5,215 bases of DNA from Clostridia bacterium (GTDB lineage Bacteria > Bacillota > Clostridia > Oscillospirales > CAG-382), in assembly GCA_017613815.1 (NCBI GenBank), contig JAGADB010000157.1:1-5215 (forward strand), given 5' to 3'. Shown one piece after another: positions 1-4,948 of this stretch. Both the position numbers and the translations under genes were made by a program. Under the pieces are notes generated by a model. The model was not told the DNA's origin. It ran no database searches and saw only the letters and a list, made by a program, of their open reading frames with translations. How positions within the stretch are numbered: the first letter of the stretch is position 1; the number at the start of each line of letters is the position of its first letter.

Positions 1-19
1 AAGCACACACTCATTCGGC

Positions 20-96
20 TGGTAGCGGAAGTCGGATTTGAACCAACTACCTGCCGGGTATGAACCGGATGCTCTAGCCAGCTGAGCTATTCCGCC
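20..96 (-). tRNA. tRNA-Met (CAU), elongator type
   Basis: Read on the minus strand, this folds into a full cloverleaf of 77 bases with an encoded CCA end (20-22). The acceptor stem is GGCGGAA/TTCCGCT, with a G1-U72 wobble. The D stem is GCTC/GAGC, and the T stem GTTGG/CCGAC closes the T loop TTCAAAT. The anticodon CAU lies at 60-62 in the loop TTCATAC. Initiator tRNA is unlikely: position 1 is G, so the C1-A72 mismatch is missing, and the GGG/CCC anticodon stem is absent. The acceptor, D-loop and anticodon-loop sequences match bacterial elongator tRNA-Met better than the lysidine-modified tRNA-Ile(CAU). Two oddities are a U27-C43 mismatch at the end of the anticodon stem and A rather than C at position 48. 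It has its own promoter at 126-154. Confidence 0.95.
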
Positions 97-125
97 GTAT
101 AACGCTTGATTGAATGCCGAACTAT

Positions 126-154
126 ATTATAACAAATGCAAATCAAATTGTCAA
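126..154 (-). promoter_or_regulatory. consensus sigma-70/SigA promoter of the tRNA-Met gene
   Basis: On the minus strand, a perfect -35 box TTGACA (149-154) and a perfect -10 box TATAAT (126-131) are 17 bases apart. The predicted transcription start is near 118-119, about 22 bases before the mature tRNA end at 96. The perfect match fits a highly expressed stable-RNA gene. It lies just beyond the terminator of the upstream minus-strand gene, so the tRNA is transcribed independently. Confidence 0.92.
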
Positions 155-172
155 TACTTTTTTTAATATTTG

Positions 173-199
173 AAAAGCACGGAGGGGCTCCGTGCTTTT
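173..199 (-). terminator. intrinsic terminator of the nucleotidyltransferase-fusion gene
   Basis: A perfect inverted repeat (176-184 with 188-196, core AGCACGGAG/CTCCGTGCT) has a three-base loop and is extended by A/T pairs at its base. In the minus direction the stem ends in TTTT followed by an AT-rich stretch. It begins 3 bases past the TAG stop at 202-204, as expected for the 3' end of that transcript. The plus strand also has a T run after the stem, so it may work in both directions. Confidence 0.88.
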
Positions 200-201
200 T
201 C

Positions 202-1890
202 CTATTTCAACAATCCTTCCGCTTTTTCGCAGAGCTCCTTTGCGGCCTCCATGCTTTTCGCCTCGCTTATTATCTTAAAGCCCTTTACCTTGCCGGGAAT
301 GACCTTTATGCTTCCGTTCGCCATAATGAGCTTTACGCCCTCCGTTTCGGCGCCGCTTTCATAAATTCCGCTTCCCGCCGACATTTTCGAGAGGTTTTGC
401 ATAATGCTTGCCCTGTTTGAACCGCCGTCGTACTCCTCGGAATATACCTCGAAATCGGGCAGCGCGCCCGAAAGTCCTTTGAGCGACGAGCGCGATTCAT
501 TAAGAATGACCGCGAGGTTTAATATCTTGAAAACGCCGTCGTTAAGCCACAGCTGGCGGTACATCTGCTCGCGCGACAGAGTTCTGTCCTTGGTCGTGCC
601 CTGCACGTATTCCGAATATAAAATCTTCCGCCTTTCCGCTACGGTCTTGTAGGCGTCGGGCGCGGTGTAGGGAATATACAGACAGCCGTCTGAGTCCTCG
701 GTGAATTTGTCTATCAAAAGCGCATTTATGTGGAAATCGTCGGCGGTAAAGCCGTCGGAGGAAGCGCGTGCGCTTTTTCCGTCCGTATCGACGTCGAAAA
801 CGGTTTTTGCGTCCGCCCCGTTTTTCAAAACCTTTCCGCCGAGCTCGTTTATCGCGCAAATCGCGGTATAGACGGGCGAATATGCCGAAATCTCGTTTTG
901 GTGCGAAAAAGCGCAGGAAAAGCCGGCAAGCGAGCCTTCTTTGCACCTGCTTTTTGCGCTTTTGACAAGCTCGCTGTAATAGAGCATCCACAGGTTTTCA
1001 AATCTGTCGGAAGAATAGAATCTGTCGGGCTTTGTGAATTCGTTTGAGCTGAAAAACACGCTTTCTACCTCGCGCTCGTATTTTTCGGAAATATAAAGTC
1101 CGAATTCGTCGAACGCCTTGATGCTATAGTCTCCGTCGGGCTTTCTGCAAACGAAAATCACAAAGTCGGTGATGAAGGAAAGAGCCGCAAATTTCGCCAT
1201 CGCCTCAAATCCGTGCCCGAAACTGCAGCTTCTTATGCCGGACGACTGAATTCCGCATAAAACCGCGCTTACAATGCCGTCAGACTGCGGATTGCCGTCG
1301 CTTAGAACGCCTATCCGCGGGCTTCCCGCCTTTTTAAGAGATTTCAGCGCCTCGGCAAAACTGTAACCGATGCGCATTAGAAACTCGGGACTTAATTTTT
1401 GCCCGCCGCAGTCGATGCCCTGTTCTCCGAAAAGGCGTTTTTCCCTTCCGGATACCCTCTTTGGCAGAAAATCCTTTGAATCTATGCTCCTTGCGCTGTT
1501 GACCGTGGTATATTTCGGCAAAATCACGCAGTCGCTTATCTCGGCGCTTCCGCCTATCGCGCAGCCCTCGGAAATCACGCAGTTTTCGCCGATTTTCACC
1601 TTTTTTCCGATGATTGCGCCGTAAATTCCGCACCCCATACCGCAATAGGCGTGTTCTCCGATAATCGAGCAGCTCACGTCGCAGCCGTCGGATATGACGG
1701 CGCCGCTTTCTATGACGCTGTAAGCGCCTATTTTCACGTTTTTGCCGATTACCGCGTTTTTCGAGACGTAAACGGGGCTTTCCGCGTCGATTCCCTTTTC
1801 GTACAGCGCGCTTAAAGTGTACCCGTCGTTTTTCGCGCCGGAAAACACGCCGTCGAGAAGGGAGCGGTTCGCCGCGAAATATTCGTCCAA
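202..1890 (-). CDS. C-terminal part of the fusion protein: hexapeptide beta-helix plus phosphohexomutase-like domains
   Basis: This open stretch continues in the same frame from the nucleotidyltransferase domain after the TGA at 1906-1908. It is probably the C-terminal 562 residues of one 785-codon protein, not a separate gene. In full-protein numbering, residues about 258-360 are hexapeptide repeats of a left-handed beta-helix (NAVIGKNVKIG, GAIIGKKVKIG, NCVISEGCAIG). Residues about 380-785 resemble phosphoglucomutase/phosphomannomutase. The substrate-loop region YSIKAFDEFGLYI and the C-terminal EAKSMEAAKEL segment are recognisable. Catalytic motifs are degenerate: the phosphoserine position reads VCRKP where mutases have ASHNP, the metal loop is DVDTDG, and the phosphate loop is IPGKVKG instead of RPSGTEP. 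A regulatory or structural role is therefore more likely than mutase activity. The only start available after the TGA is TTG at 1888-1890, with at most a weak AGG ahead of it. Separate translation is uncertain. It ends in TAG just before the terminator at 173-199. Confidence 0.75.
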   Translation of the reverse strand: MDEYFAANRSLLDGVFSGAKNDGYTLSALYEKGIDAESPVYVSKNAVIGKNVKIGAYSVIESGAVISDGCDVSCSIIGEHAYCGMGCGIYGAIIGKKVKIGENCVISEGCAIGGSAEISDCVILPKYTTVNSARSIDSKDFLPKRVSGREKRLFGEQGIDCGGQKLSPEFLMRIGYSFAEALKSLKKAGSPRIGVLSDGNPQSDGIVSAVLCGIQSSGIRSCSFGHGFEAMAKFAALSFITDFVIFVCRKPDGDYSIKAFDEFGLYISEKYEREVESVFFSSNEFTKPDRFYSSDRFENLWMLYYSELVKSAKSRCKEGSLAGFSCAFSHQNEISAYSPVYTAICAINELGGKVLKNGADAKTVFDVDTDGKSARASSDGFTADDFHINALLIDKFTEDSDGCLYIPYTAPDAYKTVAERRKILYSEYVQGTTKDRTLSREQMYRQLWLNDGVFKILNLAVILNESRSSLKGLSGALPDFEVYSEEYDGGSNRASIMQNLSKMSAGSGIYESGAETEGVKLIMANGSIKVIPGKVKGFKIISEAKSMEAAKELCEKAEGLLK

Positions 1891-1905
1891 ATTGCCTATG
1901 TCGTG

Positions 1906-1908
1906 TCA
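1906..1908 (-). other. in-frame TGA at a conserved tryptophan position
   Basis: On the minus strand the codons run GAG GGA ACG TGA CAC GAC ATA GGC, reading E-G-T-stop-H-D-I-G. Sugar nucleotidyltransferases carry G-x-W-x-D-I/V-G here, so TGA occupies the Trp position. The base after the stop is C, a context known to weaken UGA termination. Elsewhere in the coding sequence of this window all twelve Trp codons I count are TGG. Confidence 0.9.
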
Positions 1909-2559
1909 CGTTCCCTCAGCTTCGTAAGCGTAAAGGGCGCGGTTTTCGGCAAGCAGCCCGGGAAAAAGCCGGTGCGCGAAATCAAACTCCGTGTCCTTCG
2001 GGATAACGTCGATAATATCCCTGTTTACGATATAAATTCCTGTGTTCACGTTCCCCGACACGACCTGCGGCCACGGCGGCTTTTCGGTAAAGCGGGAAAT
2101 TCTGCCGTCGGAATCGTATAGGATAACGCCGTAGGAAAGCGGGTTTTCGGTCTTGTAGGAGACTATTGTTACGTCGGCGTTTTTCTCAAAATGAAAGTCT
2201 ATCGCCTTTTGCAGGTCGAAATCGAAAATCCCGTCGCCCGAGAGGACGAGATAGGCGTCGCTGTCCGCGGTATCTACCGCGTTTTTGACGGCGCCAGCCG
2301 TGCCGAGAGGGGTTTTCTCCCTGACGTAAGACAGTTCTATATTCTTATACCTTTTTCCGAGAGCTTCAATCTGCCACGGCAGATACATCGTCGTAACGTA
2401 CGCCTTTGAGACGGAAGTCCTGCAGAGAGAATCGAAAACGTATTCGATAACCGGCTTTCCGAGCACGTTTATCATGGGTTTCGGCGTGTCCTGGGTAAGC
2501 GGTGAAAGGCGCGTGCCCTTTCCGCCGGCAAGGATGACCGCACTTACGGTATGATTCAT
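1906..2559 (-). CDS. sugar-1-phosphate nucleotidyltransferase domain (mannose-1-phosphate guanylyltransferase-like), ended by an in-frame TGA
   Basis: The 217 residues form an almost complete NTP_transferase domain, which joins a nucleotide to a sugar 1-phosphate with release of pyrophosphate in the cytoplasm. Visible motifs are the nucleotide-binding GGKGTRLSPLTQDTPKPM (residues 12-29), the metal-binding LSGDG (106-110), the substrate-binding FTEKPP (157-162) and NTGIYI (172-177). The sugar specificity cannot be read from the sequence; mannose-1-phosphate or glucose-1-phosphate are the likely substrates. I chose the ATG at 2557-2559 because AAAGGTGA sits correctly before it. The in-frame ATG at 2578-2580 lacks a ribosome binding site and would add seven charged residues before the usual beta-strand. 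The chain stops at TGA within G-T-[stop]-H-D-I-G, where relatives have G-x-W-x-D-I-G. The same frame then continues for 567 codons. It is transcribed away from the cohesin-like gene. Confidence 0.85.
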   Translation of the reverse strand: MNHTVSAVILAGGKGTRLSPLTQDTPKPMINVLGKPVIEYVFDSLCRTSVSKAYVTTMYLPWQIEALGKRYKNIELSYVREKTPLGTAGAVKNAVDTADSDAYLVLSGDGIFDFDLQKAIDFHFEKNADVTIVSYKTENPLSYGVILYDSDGRISRFTEKPPWPQVVSGNVNTGIYIVNRDIIDVIPKDTEFDFAHRLFPGLLAENRALYAYEAEGT

Positions 2560-2563
2560 AAAA

Positions 2564-2571
2564 TCACCTTT
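2564..2571 (-). promoter_or_regulatory. ribosome binding site fixing the nucleotidyltransferase start
   Basis: On the minus strand AAAGGTGA is followed by TTTT and the ATG at 2557-2559, leaving seven bases between GG and the start codon. The upstream in-frame ATG at 2578-2580 has no such site, so the shorter product is preferred. Confidence 0.8.
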
Positions 2572-2611
2572 CTTTTTCATTCGTAAACATATTTTGCGCG
2601 CGTTTAGAAAA

Positions 2612-2620
2612 AATATAACA
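2612..2620 (-). promoter_or_regulatory. candidate extended -10 promoter of the nucleotidyltransferase-fusion gene
   Basis: The minus strand reads TGTTATATT, an extended -10 element (TGn) with TATATT, about 50 bases before the chosen start codon. No good -35 box lies at the right distance, which extended -10 promoters can tolerate. This is the best candidate in the short divergent region, but it rests on one weak motif in AT-rich DNA. Confidence 0.4.
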
Positions 2621-2626
2621 AAACTA

Positions 2627-2658
2627 TTGAAAAAACCCGAAAAGTATTGTATTATAAT
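2627..2658 (+). promoter_or_regulatory. candidate promoter of the cohesin-like gene
   Basis: A -35 box TTGAAA (2627-2632) is followed, after 17 bases, by TATTAT (2650-2655). A perfect TATAAT at 2653-2658 overlaps it but would need a 20-base spacer. Either choice puts the start of transcription near 2661-2666, just ahead of GGAGG at 2670-2674. The element lies back to back with the minus-strand candidate at 2612-2620. Confidence 0.6.
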
Positions 2659-2681
2659 AGTATAAGAACGGAGGATGGATT

Positions 2682-3728
2682 ATGAAAAAGTTACTGTTTA
2701 CGCTTGCGCTTTCTTTTCTTCTGTCTGTTTCGGTGTTCGCAATCGACGCGTCGGAGCATACCGTGAAGGTTTCGCACGAAAAGGAACTCGTAAAGGTTGA
2801 GGTTTCCGTAAGCAAGGGAAACGCGATAGTAGGACATTTCGGTATAAAATTCAATCCCGAAAAGCTGGAACTCGTGAAATCCGACGGTTCAACTCTTCCC
2901 GACGTCATCCCCGAAAAAAACGAAGACGGCAAGAGCTACATACAGAGCGTCGTAAAGACTTCTTCAAAGGATATCGTTATCACAACGGAAGCAAATAAGT
3001 CGTCCGATTTTATAAGCACGTCGAACGGATACGTTCTCTTCGGCTGGTATGCCACAATGAACATCGACTCCGTAAATCCCGACTTAAACGGCGGCAAAAT
3101 TGCCGAAATATATTTCAAACTTAAAGGCGGAAGCTTCGGCGGCCTGACAGACGCCGATATTGCGCCCATAACGGCAAAGGAGTGCGCCCACCTCTCCGAC
3201 TGGAGCAAGGGAATAATAGTAATAAACTCCGATAATAACGTCTATTCCTCGATTTCCGACGACGAAAAGACCGTTTTGAAGACGAGCGTCGTATTTTCTC
3301 CCGACAGCAGCGGAGAAAGCGGCGAAAGCGGCGGAGAAACGCCCGGAAAAGACGAAAAAGATGAAAAAGACGAAGACAACAAGGACGAAAAGGACGAAAA
3401 AGACGAGAATTCCGACGGAAAAGAAGGCGGAAACGGCGGACTGATAGATTCAAACGCCTCCGAAACTAAAATGGGGCTCGAACTGCGGGTTTATTCCGGA
3501 AAAATAAGGGTTCTCTGGAACAATAAAGCCGAAACGGGCGTTAAAAAGTACTTTTTGCAGTTCAAGGAAATCAACGGCAACGTTTTTCATACCGTTGACG
3601 GAATTGCGGAAATCACAAGGTCAGTTACCGTCTCCGACATAAAGATATCCGATATCGCGTCGGTTGAACTCGCGTCGGTTTACGAAGACGGCAAAATCAA
3701 GTACGAGACCGTCAATATCAAGAAATAA
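2682..3728 (+). CDS. secreted cohesin-like protein with charged linker and Fn3-like C-terminal domain
   Basis: This is a 348-residue exported protein of unknown specific function. Residues 1-20 form a classic signal peptide (MKK, a hydrophobic core, then VFA before the likely cleavage site). Residues about 27-205 resemble a cohesin-type beta-sandwich: an early VEVSVSKGNAIVGHFGIKF stretch, the PEKLELV segment, and a later GGKIAEIYFKLKG strand. Residues about 207-255 are a low-complexity linker, first Ser/Gly/Glu-rich and then built of K-D-E triplets (DNA 3348-3410). Residues about 263-346 look like a fibronectin type III-like domain, with IRVLWN and GVKKYFLQF as early strands and VELASVYEDGKIKYET near the end. 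No dockerin, sortase motif, SLH domain or transmembrane anchor is visible, so it may be released or held by a partner. GGAGG at 2670-2674 stands seven bases before the ATG. Cohesins bind dockerins in cellulosomes, but isolated cohesin-like domains also occur in other surface proteins, so cellulosome function is not implied. The stop is TAA. The gene call is firm and the domain labels are moderate. Confidence 0.88.
   Translation: MKKLLFTLALSFLLSVSVFAIDASEHTVKVSHEKELVKVEVSVSKGNAIVGHFGIKFNPEKLELVKSDGSTLPDVIPEKNEDGKSYIQSVVKTSSKDIVITTEANKSSDFISTSNGYVLFGWYATMNIDSVNPDLNGGKIAEIYFKLKGGSFGGLTDADIAPITAKECAHLSDWSKGIIVINSDNNVYSSISDDEKTVLKTSVVFSPDSSGESGESGGETPGKDEKDEKDEDNKDEKDEKDENSDGKEGGNGGLIDSNASETKMGLELRVYSGKIRVLWNNKAETGVKKYFLQFKEINGNVFHTVDGIAEITRSVTVSDIKISDIASVELASVYEDGKIKYETVNIKK
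3348..3410 (+). repeat. short in-gene repeats encoding K-D-E triplets
   Basis: Imperfect 9-base units of the form GAC GAA AAA/G occur at 3351-3359, 3360-3368, 3384-3392 and 3393-3401, with degenerate units between and after them. They encode the alternating acidic/basic linker between the cohesin-like and Fn3-like domains. Such tracts can change length by slippage, so the linker length may vary between strains. Confidence 0.75.
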
Positions 3729-3736
3729 AGAGAAAA

Positions 3737-3760
3737 AAGCGGGCACGTCCGTGCCCGCTT
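3737..3760. terminator. strong hairpin after the cohesin-like gene, possible bidirectional or attenuating terminator
   Basis: A perfect 10-base-pair stem (3737-3746 with 3751-3760, AAGCGGGCAC/GTGCCCGCTT) closes a four-base loop, 9 bases after the TAA stop at 3726-3728. In the plus direction the stem is followed by GAATAATATTTT, not a clean T run. In the minus direction it is followed by TTTT directly after the stem's own TT. Plus-strand termination may therefore be partial, letting some transcripts continue into the aldo/keto reductase gene. No minus-strand gene approaching from the right is visible. Confidence 0.75.
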
Positions 3761-3775
3761 GAATAATATTTTCAT

Positions 3776-3783
3776 AAAGGAGG
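3776..3783 (+). promoter_or_regulatory. ribosome binding site fixing a GTG start
   Basis: TAAAGGAGG ends at 3783, seven bases before GTG at 3791-3793. This near-perfect anti-16S match decides in favour of the GTG start over the first in-frame ATG (3824-3826), which has no such site and lies inside the conserved GFGLMRLP segment. Confidence 0.88.
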
Positions 3784-3790
3784 CGAAAAC

Positions 3791-4903
3791 GTGGCGCCCG
3801 CAAAAAAACTCGGTTTCGGACTGATGCGGCTTCCGCTTACAGACCCGAACAACAATCAGAGCATCGACATCGAGCAGACCAAAAAAATGGTCGACGCCTT
3901 TCTCGAAAGAGGATTTACCTATTTCGATACCGCCTGGATGTACTGCGGCTTCCAGAGCGAAAGAGCGGTAAAGGAAGTGCTTACGTCGAGACACCCGAGG
4001 GATTCCTATACTCTTGCGACAAAAATTCACGCAGGTTTCGTCAAGAGCAAGGAAGACAGGGATATGATTTTCAATACCCAGCTCGAAAAGACGGGCGCGG
4101 AGTATTTCGACTACTATCTCATACACGATATTGAAAAGCCTCATTACGAAACCTTCAATAAATTCGACTGCTTCAGCTGGATAAGGGATAAAAAGGAAAA
4201 GGGACTCGCAAAGAAAATCGGATTTTCCTTCCACGACAGCGCGGAATTTCTCGACAAGGTGCTTACCGAGCACCCGGAATTCGACTTCGTCCAGCTTCAG
4301 ATAAACTATCTCGACTGGGACAGCGAAAGGGTTCAGTCGGGAAAATGCTATGAAACGGCGGTAAAACACGGCAAGAAAGTCGTGGTTATGGAGCCCGTAA
4401 AGGGCGGCAAACTCGCAAACGTGCCCGAAAACGTCGAAAAAATGTTCAAAAAAATAAATCCCGACGCGTCGTGTGCCTCCTGGGCAATAAGATTTGCCGC
4501 AAGTTTAGATAACGTGTTTACGGTGCTCAGCGGAATGAGCAATATGGAACAGCTTCTCGACAATACCGGCTATATGTCGGACTTCAAGCCCTTAACGAAT
4601 GAGGAATTGAATACCCTGAAGCTCGCCGTAAAAATGATGGAAAACAATATCGAAATCCCGTGCACCGGCTGTGCCTACTGCAAGGACGGCTGCCCCGCGG
4701 GCATTCCGATTCCCGAATATTTCTCGCTTTACAATTCGTTTAAGCAGAACGAAAACAAAGAGGAATTTTTGAAAGGGTACGAAAAACTTTCGTCGCTCCA
4801 CGCCGACGCGAAAAACTGTATAGAATGCGGACAGTGCGAGAGTATCTGCCCCCAGCATCTCGATATTATCGAAAATCTCAAAAAAATATCGGGAATATCT
4901 TAA
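3791..4903 (+). CDS. aldo/keto reductase with C-terminal [4Fe-4S]-type Cys clusters
   Basis: This 370-residue cytoplasmic oxidoreductase reduces or oxidises carbonyl/alcohol pairs, presumably with NAD(P)H. The substrate is not evident. Residues about 5-275 form the aldo/keto reductase barrel. It opens with LGFGLMRLP and carries the catalytic tetrad Asp46 and Tyr51 (YFDTAWMY), Lys78 (ATKI) and His112 (LIHDIEK). Residues about 288-360 add a ferredoxin-like tail with Cys291, 294, 297 and 301 (CTGCAYCKDGCP) and Cys343, 346, 349 and 353 (CIECGQCESICP). That arrangement is known in anaerobic AKRs and suggests two clusters passing electrons. The tail is complete and both clusters have all four Cys. 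The start is GTG, chosen for its strong ribosome binding site. No promoter fits between the hairpin at 3737-3760 and the gene, so transcription probably comes by readthrough from upstream. trpB2 follows 45 bases after the TAA stop. Confidence 0.95.
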   Translation: MAPAKKLGFGLMRLPLTDPNNNQSIDIEQTKKMVDAFLERGFTYFDTAWMYCGFQSERAVKEVLTSRHPRDSYTLATKIHAGFVKSKEDRDMIFNTQLEKTGAEYFDYYLIHDIEKPHYETFNKFDCFSWIRDKKEKGLAKKIGFSFHDSAEFLDKVLTEHPEFDFVQLQINYLDWDSERVQSGKCYETAVKHGKKVVVMEPVKGGKLANVPENVEKMFKKINPDASCASWAIRFAASLDNVFTVLSGMSNMEQLLDNTGYMSDFKPLTNEELNTLKLAVKMMENNIEIPCTGCAYCKDGCPAGIPIPEYFSLYNSFKQNENKEEFLKGYEKLSSLHADAKNCIECGQCESICPQHLDIIENLKKISGIS

Positions 4904-4915
4904 TTGCGTAATTAA
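4900..4915. repeat. short AT-only inverted repeat across the reductase stop codon
   Basis: TTAATT (4900-4905) and AATTAA (4910-4915) form a perfect inverted repeat around GCGT and include the TAA stop. The stem holds only A/T pairs and is followed by A-rich, not T-rich, sequence. It is not a plausible intrinsic terminator; a protein-binding site or chance are both possible. Confidence 0.35.
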
Positions 4916-4948
4916 AAATAAAAAAATATAAGAACAGGAGAAAAAACC

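Larger units (their letters stand above)
202..2559 (-). pseudogene. full fusion reading frame (nucleotidyltransferase, beta-helix, mutase-like), interrupted by one TGA
   Basis: Read through the TGA, this interval is a single frame of 785 codons in the order nucleotidyltransferase (1-232), left-handed beta-helix (about 258-360), phosphohexomutase-like (about 380-785). This matches, from memory, the size and order of fused mannose-1-phosphate guanylyltransferase/mutase-like proteins of about 780-840 residues in other bacteria. There is no frameshift and no other stop. The degenerate mutase motifs remain in a coherent domain pattern, which argues against long decay. The label pseudogene is provisional. 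The TGA could be a recent nonsense mutation (TGG to TGA is one transition), a sequencing or assembly error, or a site of readthrough or recoding. The product would probably supply activated sugars for envelope or exopolysaccharide synthesis, which is inference from the family. Confidence 0.6.

Noticed and set aside
542..991. Arg-rich open frames on either strand overlapping the fusion gene (also 768-965, 1334-1909 and 3121-3453)
   Set aside because: They are shadows of the real genes: compositionally Arg-rich, without ribosome binding sites or recognisable domains.
1906..1908. Selenocysteine insertion at the TGA
   Set aside because: The family has Trp, not Cys or Sec, at this position, and the bases after the TGA show no evident stem-loop at the distance expected of a bacterial SECIS. 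Nothing supports Sec over a changed Trp codon.
2560..2580. Longer start for the nucleotidyltransferase at the ATG 2578-2580
   Set aside because: It lacks a ribosome binding site and adds a charged stretch (KKKGDF) ahead of the usual VSAVILAGG strand. The ATG at 2557-2559 has AAAGGTGA at the right distance.
2682..3728. Cellulosome scaffoldin
   Set aside because: Only one cohesin-like module is present, with no dockerin, carbohydrate-binding module or anchor and no glycosidase nearby.
3680..4369. Minus-strand open frame of 229 codons overlapping the reductase
   Set aside because: It opposes a gene with full catalytic and Cys-cluster motifs, and its translation shows no domain pattern. It is an antisense by-product of codon bias.
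4904..4932. Promoter for trpB2 (TTGCGT, 17 bases, TATAAG)
   Set aside because: The -35 matches only three of six bases, and the implied transcription start near 4939 would fall inside the AGGAG ribosome binding site. Co-transcription with the reductase is simpler.
4904..4948. T-box or trp attenuator ahead of trpB2
   Set aside because: The gap is 45 bases of AT-rich sequence without stem, specifier loop or leader peptide, too short for a T-box.
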